Shown: positions 43,542 through 52,898 of the stretch, piece after piece
How the letters are laid out: each line of letters begins with the position of its first letter
How positions within the stretch are numbered: the first letter of the stretch is position 1
Assembly (NCBI GenBank): GCA_038523925.1
Contig: JBCBIY010000015.1
Coordinates: forward strand, 3,734-67,733
Length of the DNA: 64,000 bases
Direction: 5' to 3'
From: JBCBWG01 sp038523925
Lineage (GTDB): Bacteria; Pseudomonadota; Alphaproteobacteria; Rhizobiales; Hyphomicrobiaceae
Notes under the pieces: model-generated
The model's database searches: none
The model's input: only the letters and a program-made list of their open reading frames with translations
What the model was told of the DNA's origin: nothing
Translations under genes and position numbers: made by a program

Positions 43542-44333
43542 TCAGCCGGTGTTGAAGCCGACCCAAAGCGCGGCCCCGACGGCAACCGGGATCGTCCAGA
43601 TGGCCCAGCAAAGCCCATTGGTCTTCGCCGCCAAGCGCAGCCTCAGCCGCCAGTCCGGCCCACCCGTTTGGCCGCGCTCGGCGCGCGACAGCTCGTAGTC
43701 AATTTCGTCATGATTTTCGCACGTGCGGAGGATCGTCTCGTACTCGTCGAGATAGCCGACGAGATCACTTGGCGCGGACAACGCGGCAATCTTCAGCCGC
43801 TTTCGCAATGCGTTGATTGCGAGGCCGCAATCGTGCAGCGCCTTCGAGCGTTCCGGGAAAGACTGCCATTGGTAGTGCAGCGCGATAATGAATGAGAGCG
43901 CGCCGGCGCATGCAGCGACGAACGACACAAGCCGCGTGTTGAGATCGCCGATCTCGCCGGCAAACTGCAATGTAAAGAGCGGCACGACGAAGCCGTAGAT
44001 GCCGGACAGCGCGAATGTGAGCTGCGCGGCATCATGCTTGTGTCGCAGCCTGCGGGCGGCGTTGAAGCGCGCGCCTTTGACGATGCTCCAGTCGGTCAGC
44101 AGGCGTTTGCGCTCGGCGGAGAGTTGAGCCGCGGCCGATGTGGCGTTGCGGGATTCGGGCGACGCCTGGCGTGCGTCAGGCAGCGCCCAGTCCGGTGCAG
44201 GCGCCGCGTGCTGGCCGTTGGGCCTGCGCGGTGGGCGAGCCGTTCCGGCTGCGACCTGCGACAGCACACGCGCGGGCGACGCGTCTGGACCCGACGCCGC
44301 CTGCGGCCGGGTGTTTGGTTGGCGTGCCAGCAT
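43542..44333 (-). CDS. SLATT-domain membrane protein
   Basis: A 263-aa protein with a Pro/Ala-rich N-terminal 70 residues, then the SLATT pattern. ARRLRHKHDAAQ leads into two transmembrane segments (LTFALSGIYGFVVPLFTLQF and LVSFVAACAGALSFIIALHY). A soluble helical part follows with LHDCGLAINALRKRL and YETILRTCENHDEIDYELS, the NHxxxDY motif of the SLATT_5 type. A last hydrophobic helix ends the protein. SLATT proteins are predicted pore-forming effectors in nucleotide-signalling conflict systems. No sensor or nucleotide synthase is adjacent, so the role is open. The start lacks a clear ribosome binding site. Confidence 0.72.
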   Translation of the reverse strand: MLARQPNTRPQAASGPDASPARVLSQVAAGTARPPRRPNGQHAAPAPDWALPDARQASPESRNATSAAAQLSAERKRLLTDWSIVKGARFNAARRLRHKHDAAQLTFALSGIYGFVVPLFTLQFAGEIGDLNTRLVSFVAACAGALSFIIALHYQWQSFPERSKALHDCGLAINALRKRLKIAALSAPSDLVGYLDEYETILRTCENHDEIDYELSRAERGQTGGPDWRLRLRLAAKTNGLCWAIWTIPVAVGAALWVGFNTG

Positions 44334-44521
44334 GCAACGAGGGGTAAGCTGATTCGTGCGGTCCGCCGGGCCGGCCGATCAGGCACGATCGCGAGTCTTG
44401 CGTGGGCGTTGCGCGGTTGCCTGGGTTAGGCGGGGTTGGCATCGCGCGCCGATCTGATCCGGCGCTTCGGCGAAACGCAGCGTCTGGGTCCGAGCGCGTT
44501 CCCGCCGGACCCCGATGCGGT

Positions 44522-45346
44522 CTAGCGGAGCGCTTCCAACCGCTCGGCAGCCAGTGCACTGCCGGCCCGGCTTGCGGCCCGGTAGGCGGTGCGGGCGCGG
44601 CTCACATCCGGCGAGACACCGCTGAGGCCCCAGGCTGCGAGCACGTTGGGGTCATACGTCTCAGCAAGCGCGAAGAGCAGGTCCGGATGCCCGGTTGGCG
44701 CCGTCGCCTCGAGCAGTTCACGCGCGGCAACGAGTTCGCCCTCGGCGATCAGGCGTCTGGCGTCAGAGACGACAATCTCCGGCGTCAGCGCGGCGCTGGG
44801 CATGGTGCTGTCAGCCGGTTTGATCGCGCCGGCCAGCAAGGGTGGGTCTTCCGGCTGGCCGTCGGGCGTCAGCGTCACCGGGCCGTCTGCGTCCGCTGAC
44901 GAGCGGGCGACGACGCTCTCACCCGAGGTCGCGTTGGCAGAGACCGTTTCGACGGCGGCTGCGTACATCCGCCGCGCTTCTGCAACGACGGCATCGCCGC
45001 GGCCTGTCACATAGATGACGGCCGGGATGACCATGAGCAGGCCGAGCGTGAACCCGCCAAGAGCGGCTGCCAGGGCGCCGCGCTTTGGCGGCTCGGGAGC
45101 CGGCTGTGGACGCCACGTCGACGGGATCGGCATCGGCGTATCGTCGTCGTCGAAGGCATCGTCTTCGAGCGTGTAGTTTGATCGCTGGTCGAGTTCTGAG
45201 GCCTGCGGCGGCGGCCGATGCGGGCTCTGGTGCGGCTGGCCGGTGTGGTGGCCCCCGCCTGCCATGCGATGTTCCGCCGGCGGGAAGGGCAGCGGCCGCC
45301 GTCTGGCGGGATCGGTCGGGTGCGGAGCGCGGGTCAAGGCCGGCAC
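44522..45346 (-). CDS. Single-pass membrane protein with C-terminal repeat-like domain
   Basis: A 274-aa protein. The first 90 residues are Pro/His-rich and disordered-looking, residues 95-116 form one transmembrane helix (ALGGFTLGLLMVIPAVIYV), and the C-terminal 90 residues are helical (DARRLIAEGELVAARELLE, RTAYRAASRAGSALAAERLE), like a Sel1/TPR unit. The exact start is uncertain because several in-frame starts lie in the disordered part. No family recognised; a scaffold at the inner membrane is a guess. Confidence 0.6.
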   Translation of the reverse strand: MPALTRAPHPTDPARRRPLPFPPAEHRMAGGGHHTGQPHQSPHRPPPQASELDQRSNYTLEDDAFDDDDTPMPIPSTWRPQPAPEPPKRGALAAALGGFTLGLLMVIPAVIYVTGRGDAVVAEARRMYAAAVETVSANATSGESVVARSSADADGPVTLTPDGQPEDPPLLAGAIKPADSTMPSAALTPEIVVSDARRLIAEGELVAARELLEATAPTGHPDLLFALAETYDPNVLAAWGLSGVSPDVSRARTAYRAASRAGSALAAERLEALR

Positions 45347-45533
45347 TCCACAATGGTCCGCGACGTCAGCACTGTTGATCGGCAGAGCTTAGAAATGACA
45401 AACACGCGATACGCCCCCACGAACTCGCAGGCTTCACGCGGTAGGCGCCGCTTTGGTCAAAGTTAAGGCAGATGGCGGTTCGCCCACGGATCGTGACCCT
45501 GATATCGCCACCAAAAACAGGAGACGCCCCCTT

Positions 45534-46124
45534 ATGCCAACGCTTATTGCCGGCCTGATCCTCTTCTTCGGCGTGCACACTGTGCCGATGTATCCTGCCC
45601 AGCGCGAACGCCTCGTCGAGCGCATCGGGTCAATCGGATATTCGATCGCATTCGGCGTTGTCTCGTTGATTGGTTTGATCCTGATTGCGCGGGGCTACAG
45701 CAGCCTCGCAGCCGGCGTCGGCAATCCACAGCTCTGGGTGCCGCCCGTCTGGACGCAGCACATCGCGCTGCTCCTGATGCTGCCGGCGATGATTGCCATT
45801 GTGGCCGCGTACGTCCCGTCGCGGGTCCGCAATATCCTCAAGCATCCGATGCTCGTTGCCATTAAGCTTTGGGCGCTCGCCCACCTGCTTGCGAACGGAG
45901 ACCTGGCCTCGCTGCTGCTGTTCGGCACGTTCCTCGCGTGGGCTGTCTTCGACCGGATTTCTGTAAAGCGGCGTGCAGCCCTCGGGCCGCTCGGCGAAGC
46001 GCAAGGCGGCCTCATCGGCGATCTCATTGCGATTGGTGCCGGCACGGCCCTTTACGCCGCGTTCCTGTTCTTCCTTCACAACTGGCTGTTTGGTGTTTGG
46101 CCGCTGCCGGCGCTGGCAAGCTGA
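45534..46124 (+). CDS. nnrU: NnrU family membrane protein
   Basis: A 196-aa membrane protein with about six segments. The NnrU pattern is clear: LILFFGVHTVPMYPAQRERL at the N-terminus, then LKHPMLVAIKLWALAHLLAN. NnrU was named from denitrification gene clusters and resembles isoprenoid-modifying membrane enzymes; many organisms carry it without denitrification, and no nitrogen oxide genes are seen here. AGGAG about 10 bases before the ATG at 45534 supports the start. Confidence 0.87.
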   Translation: MPTLIAGLILFFGVHTVPMYPAQRERLVERIGSIGYSIAFGVVSLIGLILIARGYSSLAAGVGNPQLWVPPVWTQHIALLLMLPAMIAIVAAYVPSRVRNILKHPMLVAIKLWALAHLLANGDLASLLLFGTFLAWAVFDRISVKRRAALGPLGEAQGGLIGDLIAIGAGTALYAAFLFFLHNWLFGVWPLPALAS

Positions 46125-46230
46125 TGACCTCCCACGCGCCGGCTGAGATCGGTGCGCGACGGACTTGCGAAACGGCCGCTGATCGATATGACTGGCGGCC
46201 CGTTTCCCGGAATTCAGGCATTCGAGCGCC

Positions 46231-47043
46231 ATGAGCGACAACCAAGACACGTTTCTGCGCCAGGTTGAGGAGGAGTACCGCCGCGACCGCGTCGCGAAGT
46301 TCTTCGACAAATACGGTGTGGCGCTCGGGGCCGGGATCGTCGCGCTGCTGGCAGCGCTCGGTGGGTACTTCTACTATCAGTCCTACCAGAATGACCTGAG
46401 CGAGCGCGCCGGCCGTCAACTGACGGTTGCTCAGCGGCTGTTGCAGTCGGACAAGGAAGGCGACCGGAAAAAAGGCCTCGCCGACCTGCGCAAGCTGGCC
46501 GAAGACGCGCCCGGCCCATACGCGGTGCTGGTGAATATGCGGCTCGGCGGCGAGCTCGAAGCCGATGGTGAAACCGCCGACGCGATTGCCGCCTACAAGA
46601 AGGTTGTGGACAGCCCCGACGCGGAGCAGCGGTTTAAGTCACTGGCAACGCTCAGAATTGTGAGTCTTGAGGCCACGCCTGAGAACTGGACCGAGACCAA
46701 GAATCGCATCACGCCAATCGCTGCTGACGGCAGCCCCTGGAAATATTCCGCGCGCGAACAGTTGGCGCTGGCTGCGATCGCGGCCGATCAGAAGGATGAG
46801 GCGCGCACGGTACTTTTGCAGTTGATCGGGGATCGCAATACGCCGGCACCGCTGAAGCAGCGCTCGGAAAATCTGCTGAGCTTGATCACGGTCGCCGCTG
46901 GGCCGCCCGCCGAGGCCCAGAAGACCGAGGCTGGAAACAAAGAAGGCGCGGCACAGCCTGGCGAGGACACGAAAAAGTCCGACACGGCTGAGAGTGGTGA
47001 GACGGGGTCGGAAGGGGCCAAGGCGCCGTCCGACACGAATTAG
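46231..47043 (+). CDS. Tetratricopeptide-like inner-membrane protein (YfgM-like, TPR_21)
   Basis: A 270-aa protein with a cytoplasmic N-terminus (VEEEYRRDRVAKFFDKYG), one transmembrane helix (about residues 30-50, LGAGIVALLAALGGYFYY) and a periplasmic helical repeat domain. A Glu/Lys/Ala-rich disordered tail ends it. It precedes bamB and der exactly as yfgM does in gammaproteobacteria, where YfgM links the Sec translocon with periplasmic chaperones. That function is inferred by gene order and architecture. Confidence 0.82.
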   Translation: MSDNQDTFLRQVEEEYRRDRVAKFFDKYGVALGAGIVALLAALGGYFYYQSYQNDLSERAGRQLTVAQRLLQSDKEGDRKKGLADLRKLAEDAPGPYAVLVNMRLGGELEADGETADAIAAYKKVVDSPDAEQRFKSLATLRIVSLEATPENWTETKNRITPIAADGSPWKYSAREQLALAAIAADQKDEARTVLLQLIGDRNTPAPLKQRSENLLSLITVAAGPPAEAQKTEAGNKEGAAQPGEDTKKSDTAESGETGSEGAKAPSDTN

Positions 47044-47079
47044 GCTCCGGGTGCCGGGGCAGGATTTGGGGGACGCGAC

Positions 47080-48474
47080 GTGGCTTTCGGCGCGAGCAGA
47101 ACACAGTCGACACGCTCGACATTCAATTTGAGTGCCGCGCTGCGCAGGGCCCGCGTATCGGTCCCGCTTGCCGGCCTGGCATGTCTGGCGCTGGCGGGCT
47201 GTGCCGGCAGCAGCCTGCCGTCCCTTCCAAAGATGAAAGACCTCAACCCGTTCGCCGAGCCTGAAAAGCGGCTTGCTGGCAAGCGCGTCCCGGTTATGCC
47301 GTCGTCGACCGGGTCAATCTCGCAAGACCTTGCGAGCGCAGATTCGCCGATCCTGCTTGAGGCGGCGGCGTCCAACACAGACTGGAGCCAGCCGCGCGGG
47401 TCGGCCGCCAACGCGCCGGGCCACCTCGTGTACGAAGGCAGCGGCCGGCGGGCATGGCGCGTCAGCGTCGGCACCGGTTCAACGCGCCGCGGCAAGGTTA
47501 CGGCGAGTCCGATCGTCTACGGCGGCCGCGTCTTCACGATGGATTCGCAGGCGCTCGTCACAGCGGTCTCCGTGAGCGGCGGCGGGCGGGTCTGGCGGAC
47601 GCAACTGGTCCCCGAACGCGAAGGGGCGGGTGAAGGCTACGGCGGCGGTCTGGCCGTCGATGATGGCCGGCTTATCGTCTCGACGGGCTTCGGCACGGTC
47701 GCGGCGCTCGATCCGGCGAAGGGGACCAAGCTTTGGGAAGTCAAACTCGGCGTGCCTGTGCGCGCCGCGCCAACCGCGACTGGCGGCCAGATCTTCATTG
47801 TCGCCTCGGATGGCCGCGTCTTCAGCCTCAGCAACGCTGACGGCACGCAGCTCTGGACATTCCAGGGCCTGCCGCAAACGACTAGCCTGATCGTCAGCCC
47901 AAGCCCGGCGGTCTCAGGTGACATCGTCACCATTCCCTATCCAAGCGGCGACCTGATCGCGCTCAACGTCCTCGATGGGACGCCGGTTTGGTCCGACAGC
48001 TTGGCCAGCACCCGGACGTCTGGGCTCGGCAATATGAGCGATGCCGCATCGCCCGTGATCGCAGCCGGTGTCGTCTACGCCATTGGCCACTCCGGCCGGA
48101 TGATCGCCGCCGATGCCAAATCCGGCGAACGGCTTTGGTCGCTGAGCGTGCCAGGCATTCAGGCCCCGTCGATTTCAAACGACACGGTCTTCATCGTCGA
48201 CACGCAGGGCCAGGCGATGGCGATTGCCGCGCGCGAAGGCAAAGTGCGCTGGACCGTCAAACTGCCGAACGCCTCGACCTGGTCCGGCCCGACGCTCGCG
48301 TCCGGCAAACTGTGGTTTGCTTCGAACAAGGGCCAGCTCGCATCGGTCGACGCAAAAACCGGCCGGGTGCTGTCGAACGGCAGGGTCGGAACCCCCGTCT
48401 ATGTGGCTCCGGTGGTCGCCGGCGGGCAGCTTTACGTCCTGACCGACAAGGCAGAACTGATCGCGTTCCGGTAG
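47080..48474 (+). CDS. bamB: Outer membrane assembly lipoprotein BamB (PQQ-like beta-propeller)
   Basis: A 464-aa lipoprotein of the BAM complex that inserts beta-barrel proteins in the outer membrane. The lipobox is LALAGC (Cys near residue 41). Repeated propeller blades show the PQQ-like pattern, for example GGRVFTMDSQALVTAVS, ALDPAKGTKLWEVKL, AADAKSGERLWSLSV and SVDAKTGRVL. The start is GTG at 47080 with GGGGGA about 7 bases upstream. der follows after 53 bases, the conserved order in proteobacteria. Confidence 0.9.
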   Translation: MAFGASRTQSTRSTFNLSAALRRARVSVPLAGLACLALAGCAGSSLPSLPKMKDLNPFAEPEKRLAGKRVPVMPSSTGSISQDLASADSPILLEAAASNTDWSQPRGSAANAPGHLVYEGSGRRAWRVSVGTGSTRRGKVTASPIVYGGRVFTMDSQALVTAVSVSGGGRVWRTQLVPEREGAGEGYGGGLAVDDGRLIVSTGFGTVAALDPAKGTKLWEVKLGVPVRAAPTATGGQIFIVASDGRVFSLSNADGTQLWTFQGLPQTTSLIVSPSPAVSGDIVTIPYPSGDLIALNVLDGTPVWSDSLASTRTSGLGNMSDAASPVIAAGVVYAIGHSGRMIAADAKSGERLWSLSVPGIQAPSISNDTVFIVDTQGQAMAIAAREGKVRWTVKLPNASTWSGPTLASGKLWFASNKGQLASVDAKTGRVLSNGRVGTPVYVAPVVAGGQLYVLTDKAELIAFR

Positions 48475-48527
48475 TTCTGCGGGCGATCCGTCTCGACGCC
48501 GCGCATCGCTGCCGCCATATACGGGCG

Positions 48528-49949
48528 ATGGCGCAGCATATTCTACCTCAGGTCGCGATTGTTGGCCGGCCCAACGTCGGCAAATCAACGCTCTTCAACC
48601 GGCTCACGGGACGGCGGACAGCGCTTGTCTCCGACATGCCTGGCCTCACGCGCGACCGGCGAACCGGCACCGCGCTCATTGCCGAACGCGAAGTGCTGAT
48701 GGTCGATACCGCAGGCCTTGAAGATGCGCCGCGCGGGACGATCCCGGATCGCATGCGCGCGCAATCCGAAGCGGCGATCGAAGATGCCGATCTCATCCTG
48801 TTCGTGATGGATGCCCGCGCCGGTCTCACGCCGGCCGATGAACTCTTTGCCGACATCGTCCGCAGGGCAGACCGGCCGACGCTGCTGGTCGTCAACAAGT
48901 GCGAAGGCAACAAGGGGCGCGAGGGGTTCTACGAAAGCTACAGCCTTGGCCTTGGCGAGCCGTTTGCCGTCTCAGCAGAGCACGGCGAGGGGCTTGCTGA
49001 TCTCGATGACGCAATCGGCGCAGCGCTCGCCGAAATCGCACCGCTTCCTGACGCATCAGACGAAGACGGGGATGCGGCGGGCGAAGATGAGGACTACGCG
49101 AAACACGGAACGCCCGAGCGGCCCATTCGGCTCGCTATTGTGGGGAGGCCCAACGCCGGCAAGTCCACGCTCGTCAACGCACTGCTCGGCGAGGAGCGGA
49201 TGATCGTCGGCCCGGAGCCGGGGCTAACGCGGGATTCAATCTCAAGCGCATTCAAATGGGAGGGCCGCGACGGGCCGGTCTCGTTTGAGCTGTTCGACAC
49301 GGCCGGGTTGCGGCGCAAATCGCGGATCAATGAGACAGCGGAAAAGCTGTCGGCCTCCGATGCCATCCGCGCTGTTCGGTTTGCAGAGATCGTCGTCCTG
49401 CTGGTGAGCGCTGAAAACCCACTCGAACACCAGGACCTCACGATCGCCGATCATGTCGCCGGCGAAGGTCGCGCGTTGATTGTTGCGGTCAACAAGTGGG
49501 ACCTCGTCACTGACAAACAGGCGCGCATCGCAGAGATCCGCAAGGCCATCGAGATGCGGATGTCGAACGTGGCCGGCATTGCCGTCGTCCCGATCTCGGC
49601 GCTTGCCGAACGCGGGCTCGAGAAACTGCTGGCAGCGGCGATGGCGACCTACGCGACATGGAACAAGCGGGTCTCGACGCCGGACCTCAACCGGTGGCTC
49701 GCCGAGGCTGTCGCGCGTCATGCGCCGCCTGCCGTCAGTGGCCGCCGCGTCCGCATCCGCTACATCACGCAGCCGACGGCGCGTCCGCCCACGTTCGTCG
49801 CCTTCACGTCGCAGCCACAGGCGTTGTCTGGCTCGTATCAGCGCTATCTGATCAATAGCCTGCGCGAGGCGTTCGACTTGCCGGGCGTCCCTGTCCGCCT
49901 CAATCTGCGCAAGGGCGACAATCCTTACGCGACGAAAGGCAGGAAATAA
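48528..49949 (+). CDS. der: Ribosome biogenesis GTPase Der (EngA)
   Basis: A tandem-GTPase protein of 473 aa needed for 50S ribosome assembly. The first G domain has GRPNVGKST (from residue 13), the G2/G3 region with DTAGLED, and NKCEG. The second has GRPNAGKST, DTAGLRRKSR and NKWDL. The C-terminal KH-like domain ends with LREAFDLPGVPVRLNLRKG. An acidic linker (DEDGDAAGEDED) joins the G domains. The G4 of the first domain reads NKCEG rather than NKxD, which occurs in alphaproteobacterial Der. Confidence 0.96.
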   Translation: MAQHILPQVAIVGRPNVGKSTLFNRLTGRRTALVSDMPGLTRDRRTGTALIAEREVLMVDTAGLEDAPRGTIPDRMRAQSEAAIEDADLILFVMDARAGLTPADELFADIVRRADRPTLLVVNKCEGNKGREGFYESYSLGLGEPFAVSAEHGEGLADLDDAIGAALAEIAPLPDASDEDGDAAGEDEDYAKHGTPERPIRLAIVGRPNAGKSTLVNALLGEERMIVGPEPGLTRDSISSAFKWEGRDGPVSFELFDTAGLRRKSRINETAEKLSASDAIRAVRFAEIVVLLVSAENPLEHQDLTIADHVAGEGRALIVAVNKWDLVTDKQARIAEIRKAIEMRMSNVAGIAVVPISALAERGLEKLLAAAMATYATWNKRVSTPDLNRWLAEAVARHAPPAVSGRRVRIRYITQPTARPPTFVAFTSQPQALSGSYQRYLINSLREAFDLPGVPVRLNLRKGDNPYATKGRK

Positions 49950-50169
49950 CCAATTGCCGTGTGATTTCAGCGGCTTGATGACGCGTCAGCCGCAGCCACC
50001 GCCACACATTCACCATCTTCCGTCAGTTTAGCGGCACGCTCGGCTCGCAATATGCCGGGGCCCCGCTTATGTCGGGGCACAACTGACGGTTGCCGGTCGG
50101 ACACCTGAGCAGTGGTCCGGGCCGAATCCAGCCGCACAAGAAACAACGCGAGACTGAAGAGATCTCATC

Positions 50170-50442
50170 ATGAGCGCATTCCCGAAACTTTCGAAGGCTG
50201 TCGCAGCCCTCGCCCTCATCGGAACGATGGGCGCGGGCGCATACAGCTACCAGGTCGCGACCGCCACATCGGCCGACGCTGTCCCGCGTATCGTCAAGCG
50301 CTACTGCAAGCGGGACTATCGGCGTCTGTGCCCGCGCTATCGCGCCGGGTCGTCGCGGATGCGCGCGTGCATGCGGGCGAAGCGGAACTACTTGTCGCCG
50401 CTCTGCAAAAAGGCGCTGATCGATTCCGGTTACGCGCGCTAA
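50170..50442 (+). CDS. Small exported Cys/Arg-rich protein
   Basis: A 90-aa protein with a signal peptide (SKAVAALALIGTMGAGAYSY) and a mature part with four Cys (RYCKRDYRRLC, RACMRAK, LCKKA) in a basic background, consistent with two disulfides. GAAGAG about 9 bases upstream supports the ATG at 50170. No family recognised; the basic Cys-rich pattern recalls small periplasmic binding or antimicrobial-like proteins. Confidence 0.6.
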   Translation: MSAFPKLSKAVAALALIGTMGAGAYSYQVATATSADAVPRIVKRYCKRDYRRLCPRYRAGSSRMRACMRAKRNYLSPLCKKALIDSGYAR

Positions 50443-50569
50443 CACGCGGTTTCCAGGTGCTGAAGATTGAGGGCGCGGCGTTCGCGGTGAACGCGGCGCC
50501 CTTGACGTTCCGGGCTGCTGCGGCGTCAGTGAAGCAAGGCGCAGCACGCGGGAACACGCAGCACACCAC

Positions 50570-51025
50570 ATGACAGACGTCCTGTTTTATCACCTCGAGC
50601 ATAGTGCGCTTGAGCAGGTCCTTCCGAGCCTGCTGGAAAAGTCGCGCGCGCGGGGGTGGCGGTGTTTGGTGCATGCCGGATCTGAAGATCGTGCGGAGGC
50701 GATTGACGCCCAGCTTTGGACGTACCGCGACGAGAGCTGGCTTCCGCACGGCCGCGAAACCGATGCAGCAACCGCGCCGCGCCAGCCGATCCTTGTGACG
50801 GTGACGGGTGAGAATGCGAATGACGCCCAGGTGCGGTTTGCCGTTGATGGTGCGCCGCTCGGCGCGCTCGATGGTCTCGAGCGATGCGTCTTCATGTTCA
50901 ATGGCCGCGATGACACGGCAGTCGCCGATGCGCGCCAGGCTTGGAAGGCTGCGAAGGCCTCCGGTCACGCAGTCACCTATTGGCAGCAGGACAGCGACGG
51001 GCGCTGGGTGAAGAAGGCCGGATGA
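50570..51025 (+). CDS. holC: DNA polymerase III chi subunit
   Basis: The chi subunit of the DNA polymerase III clamp loader, which contacts single-strand-binding protein. This 151-aa protein shows the HolC pattern: a start of VLFYHLEHSALEQVLPSLLE, GWRCLVHAGSEDRAEAIDAQLWT, and FMFNGRDDTAVADARQAWKA near the end. It overlaps rlmJ by 4 bases (ATGA at 51022-51025), so the two are co-translated. Confidence 0.9.
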   Translation: MTDVLFYHLEHSALEQVLPSLLEKSRARGWRCLVHAGSEDRAEAIDAQLWTYRDESWLPHGRETDAATAPRQPILVTVTGENANDAQVRFAVDGAPLGALDGLERCVFMFNGRDDTAVADARQAWKAAKASGHAVTYWQQDSDGRWVKKAG

Positions 51026-51885
51026 ATTACCGCCACGCGTTCCATGCCGGCAATTTCGCAGACGCAGCCAAACACCTCGCGCTGATGCTCGTGCTTGAGC
51101 ACCTAGTCAAGAAGGACAAGCCGTTCGCCGTGCTCGACACGCACGCCGGCCGCGGGCGCTACCTGCTCGATCGCGATGAGGCCGCGCGGACGGGAGAGGC
51201 GGGCGATGGGATCACGCGTCTCATCGCGGCCACGGACCCGCCTCAGGCGGTCAGCCGATATCTCGCTTTGATCGCTGAGCACCGGAAAGCGTTCGGTGAG
51301 ACGAGCTATCCGGGCAGCCCGCTGATCGCAGCCGCGGCGCTGCGCAAGCAGGATCGGCTGTTGGCCTTCGAAGCGCATCGCGAAGAGGCCGCCGGGCTCA
51401 AGAAGCTATTGGCGAACTTCGATCGCGCGACGGTGGCCGCGGCTGACGGGTGGGCAGCGATCAAAGCAAAGCTGCCGCCGATCGAGCGGCGCGGGCTTAT
51501 CCTCATTGACCCGCCCTACGAAGCCGAGAATGAAGAGCGCCGCGTCATCGACGCGCTCCGAGAGGGCCGGAAGCGTTTCGCAACCGGCATCTTCCTCGCG
51601 TGGTACCCCATCAAGGCGCGCGCCAGACACCGTGATTTTCACAAGTCGCTCGCCCGGCTCGGTTTCGATAATCTTTGGGCAGCCGACCTCATGGTCCAGG
51701 CCAGCGACGTGCCAGACCGCTTGAACGGATCGGGGTTGTTGATCTGCAACCCGCCGTATCAATTCCTCGAAACCTACGAAGCCGCGCTCAAGTACCTTGC
51801 GAACGTGCTCGGCCGGGACCGACATGCCGGCGCAAATGTTTTAGCGTTAAAACGTAGTCCTACAGCCGGTTCCGGCCGCGAGTAG
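51022..51885 (+). CDS. rlmJ: 23S rRNA (adenine2030-N6)-methyltransferase
   Basis: RlmJ methylates A2030 of 23S rRNA. The 287-aa protein starts MNYRHAFHAGNFADAAKHL, the family's substrate-binding N-terminus, and has FAVLDTHAGRGRY for S-adenosylmethionine and the N6-adenine methylase motif LIDPPYE. A second NPPYQ occurs near the C-terminus. The ATG is within the end of holC, with AAGAAGG just upstream. Confidence 0.93.
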   Translation: MNYRHAFHAGNFADAAKHLALMLVLEHLVKKDKPFAVLDTHAGRGRYLLDRDEAARTGEAGDGITRLIAATDPPQAVSRYLALIAEHRKAFGETSYPGSPLIAAAALRKQDRLLAFEAHREEAAGLKKLLANFDRATVAAADGWAAIKAKLPPIERRGLILIDPPYEAENEERRVIDALREGRKRFATGIFLAWYPIKARARHRDFHKSLARLGFDNLWAADLMVQASDVPDRLNGSGLLICNPPYQFLETYEAALKYLANVLGRDRHAGANVLALKRSPTAGSGRE

Positions 51886-51995
51886 CGCAACGGAGACACG
51901 CTTGTTTGCGTTGTTTTCAACCTTTGCGGCGATCCGCGATGATTGCGCGGCGCGGGCGTGGTAGCTTTCACCAAACGCAAACGAGTGAGGGCACG

Positions 51996-52379
51996 ATGCG
52001 CCGGACCGTTATCGCACTTGCAGTCTCCGCAGCCGCCGTTGCCATGGCCGCTGCACCGTCGGCTCTTGCCGGCCCCGCCGCACCGATGATCGAGACGGCG
52101 AAGTCTCAGATCGTCCAGGTCGGCTCGCGCAAATATCGCAAGTACCGCCGCCGGGGGGGGCCGCAGGTGCGCGGCTTCCGCCAGCGCCGTGGCGGCTATT
52201 CCTACGCGCCGCAGGACACGATCAATACCTACGGTGACAGCCGCTCGCTGTTCGGCAGCAACAACGCGTTCCGCGATCCAAGCCTCGATACGCAGACGCC
52301 CGCCGGGCCGTTTGACCACGGCTTCTTCTTCGACAGCGGAAATACTCCAAACGGTGGCAACTCGCCGTATTTCAACTGA
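51996..52379 (+). CDS. Small exported protein, unknown
   Basis: A 127-aa protein with a clear signal peptide (residues 1-25, VAMAAAPSALAG). The mature protein is Arg/Gly/Tyr-rich (RKYRKYRRRGG, RQRRGGYSYAP) and ends with an Asn/Gly-rich segment. GTGAGGG before the ATG at 51996 is an acceptable ribosome binding site. No family recognised. Confidence 0.6.
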   Translation: MRRTVIALAVSAAAVAMAAAPSALAGPAAPMIETAKSQIVQVGSRKYRKYRRRGGPQVRGFRQRRGGYSYAPQDTINTYGDSRSLFGSNNAFRDPSLDTQTPAGPFDHGFFFDSGNTPNGGNSPYFN

Positions 52380-52530
52380 TCGGCGAGATCGCGCGACGGC
52401 TGGGCGGGCTCGTCCGTGCCGCGCGTGCAACGGATGGCGCGCAACTCGCGCGGACCGCTTCGGCACGTCTGGGCAACATCCCACAAAGCCTCTTAAGTCA
52501 AGCGACATCAGCTTGTTTGAGGGGACGCGT

Positions 52531-52869
52531 ATGCGACACGCAAAGACTTTGCTCGCGCTGGCTATGACTGGCGCGATGATGGCAGCGATTGCGAGCCCGG
52601 CAGAGGCGCGCACCTGCACCCGCCTTGGCTTCAGCGTGAACGACTACGGCAAGGAAGGCCCGACGCGCGACGCGAAGCGGCTGCTCGACAAATACATCGC
52701 GAGCTGGACGAAAGAGAACGGCATCAAGCGCTATCGTACCGGCCGCAAAAAGGTGACGTGCGAGCTCTTCCTCGACCTCATCGTTTTCGATGAGCACACG
52801 TGCAAAGCCAGCGCTTCGGTGTGCTGGAATGGCCCGCCATACAAGGTCAAGAAAGACCGCCCGAGCTGA
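52531..52869 (+). CDS. Small exported protein, unknown
   Basis: A 112-aa protein with a signal peptide (residues 1-26, ending IASPAEA). The mature part has four Cys (TCTRLGF, TCELFLDL, HTCKASASVCW), consistent with disulfides. GAGGGG precedes the ATG at 52531. It is in a run of small secreted proteins (50170, 51996, 52531). No family recognised, although FLDLIVFDEHTC looks conserved rather than random. Confidence 0.6.
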   Translation: MRHAKTLLALAMTGAMMAAIASPAEARTCTRLGFSVNDYGKEGPTRDAKRLLDKYIASWTKENGIKRYRTGRKKVTCELFLDLIVFDEHTCKASASVCWNGPPYKVKKDRPS

Positions 52870-52898
52870 GATTGATTGCGTTGAGGGGCGGCCTGAGG

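Noticed and set aside
40397..44333. A defence island made of the channel, DUF2161 and SLATT genes as one operon
   Set aside because: The three genes point in alternating directions (-, +, -) and share no promoter, so they are not one operon; only a loose association is claimed.
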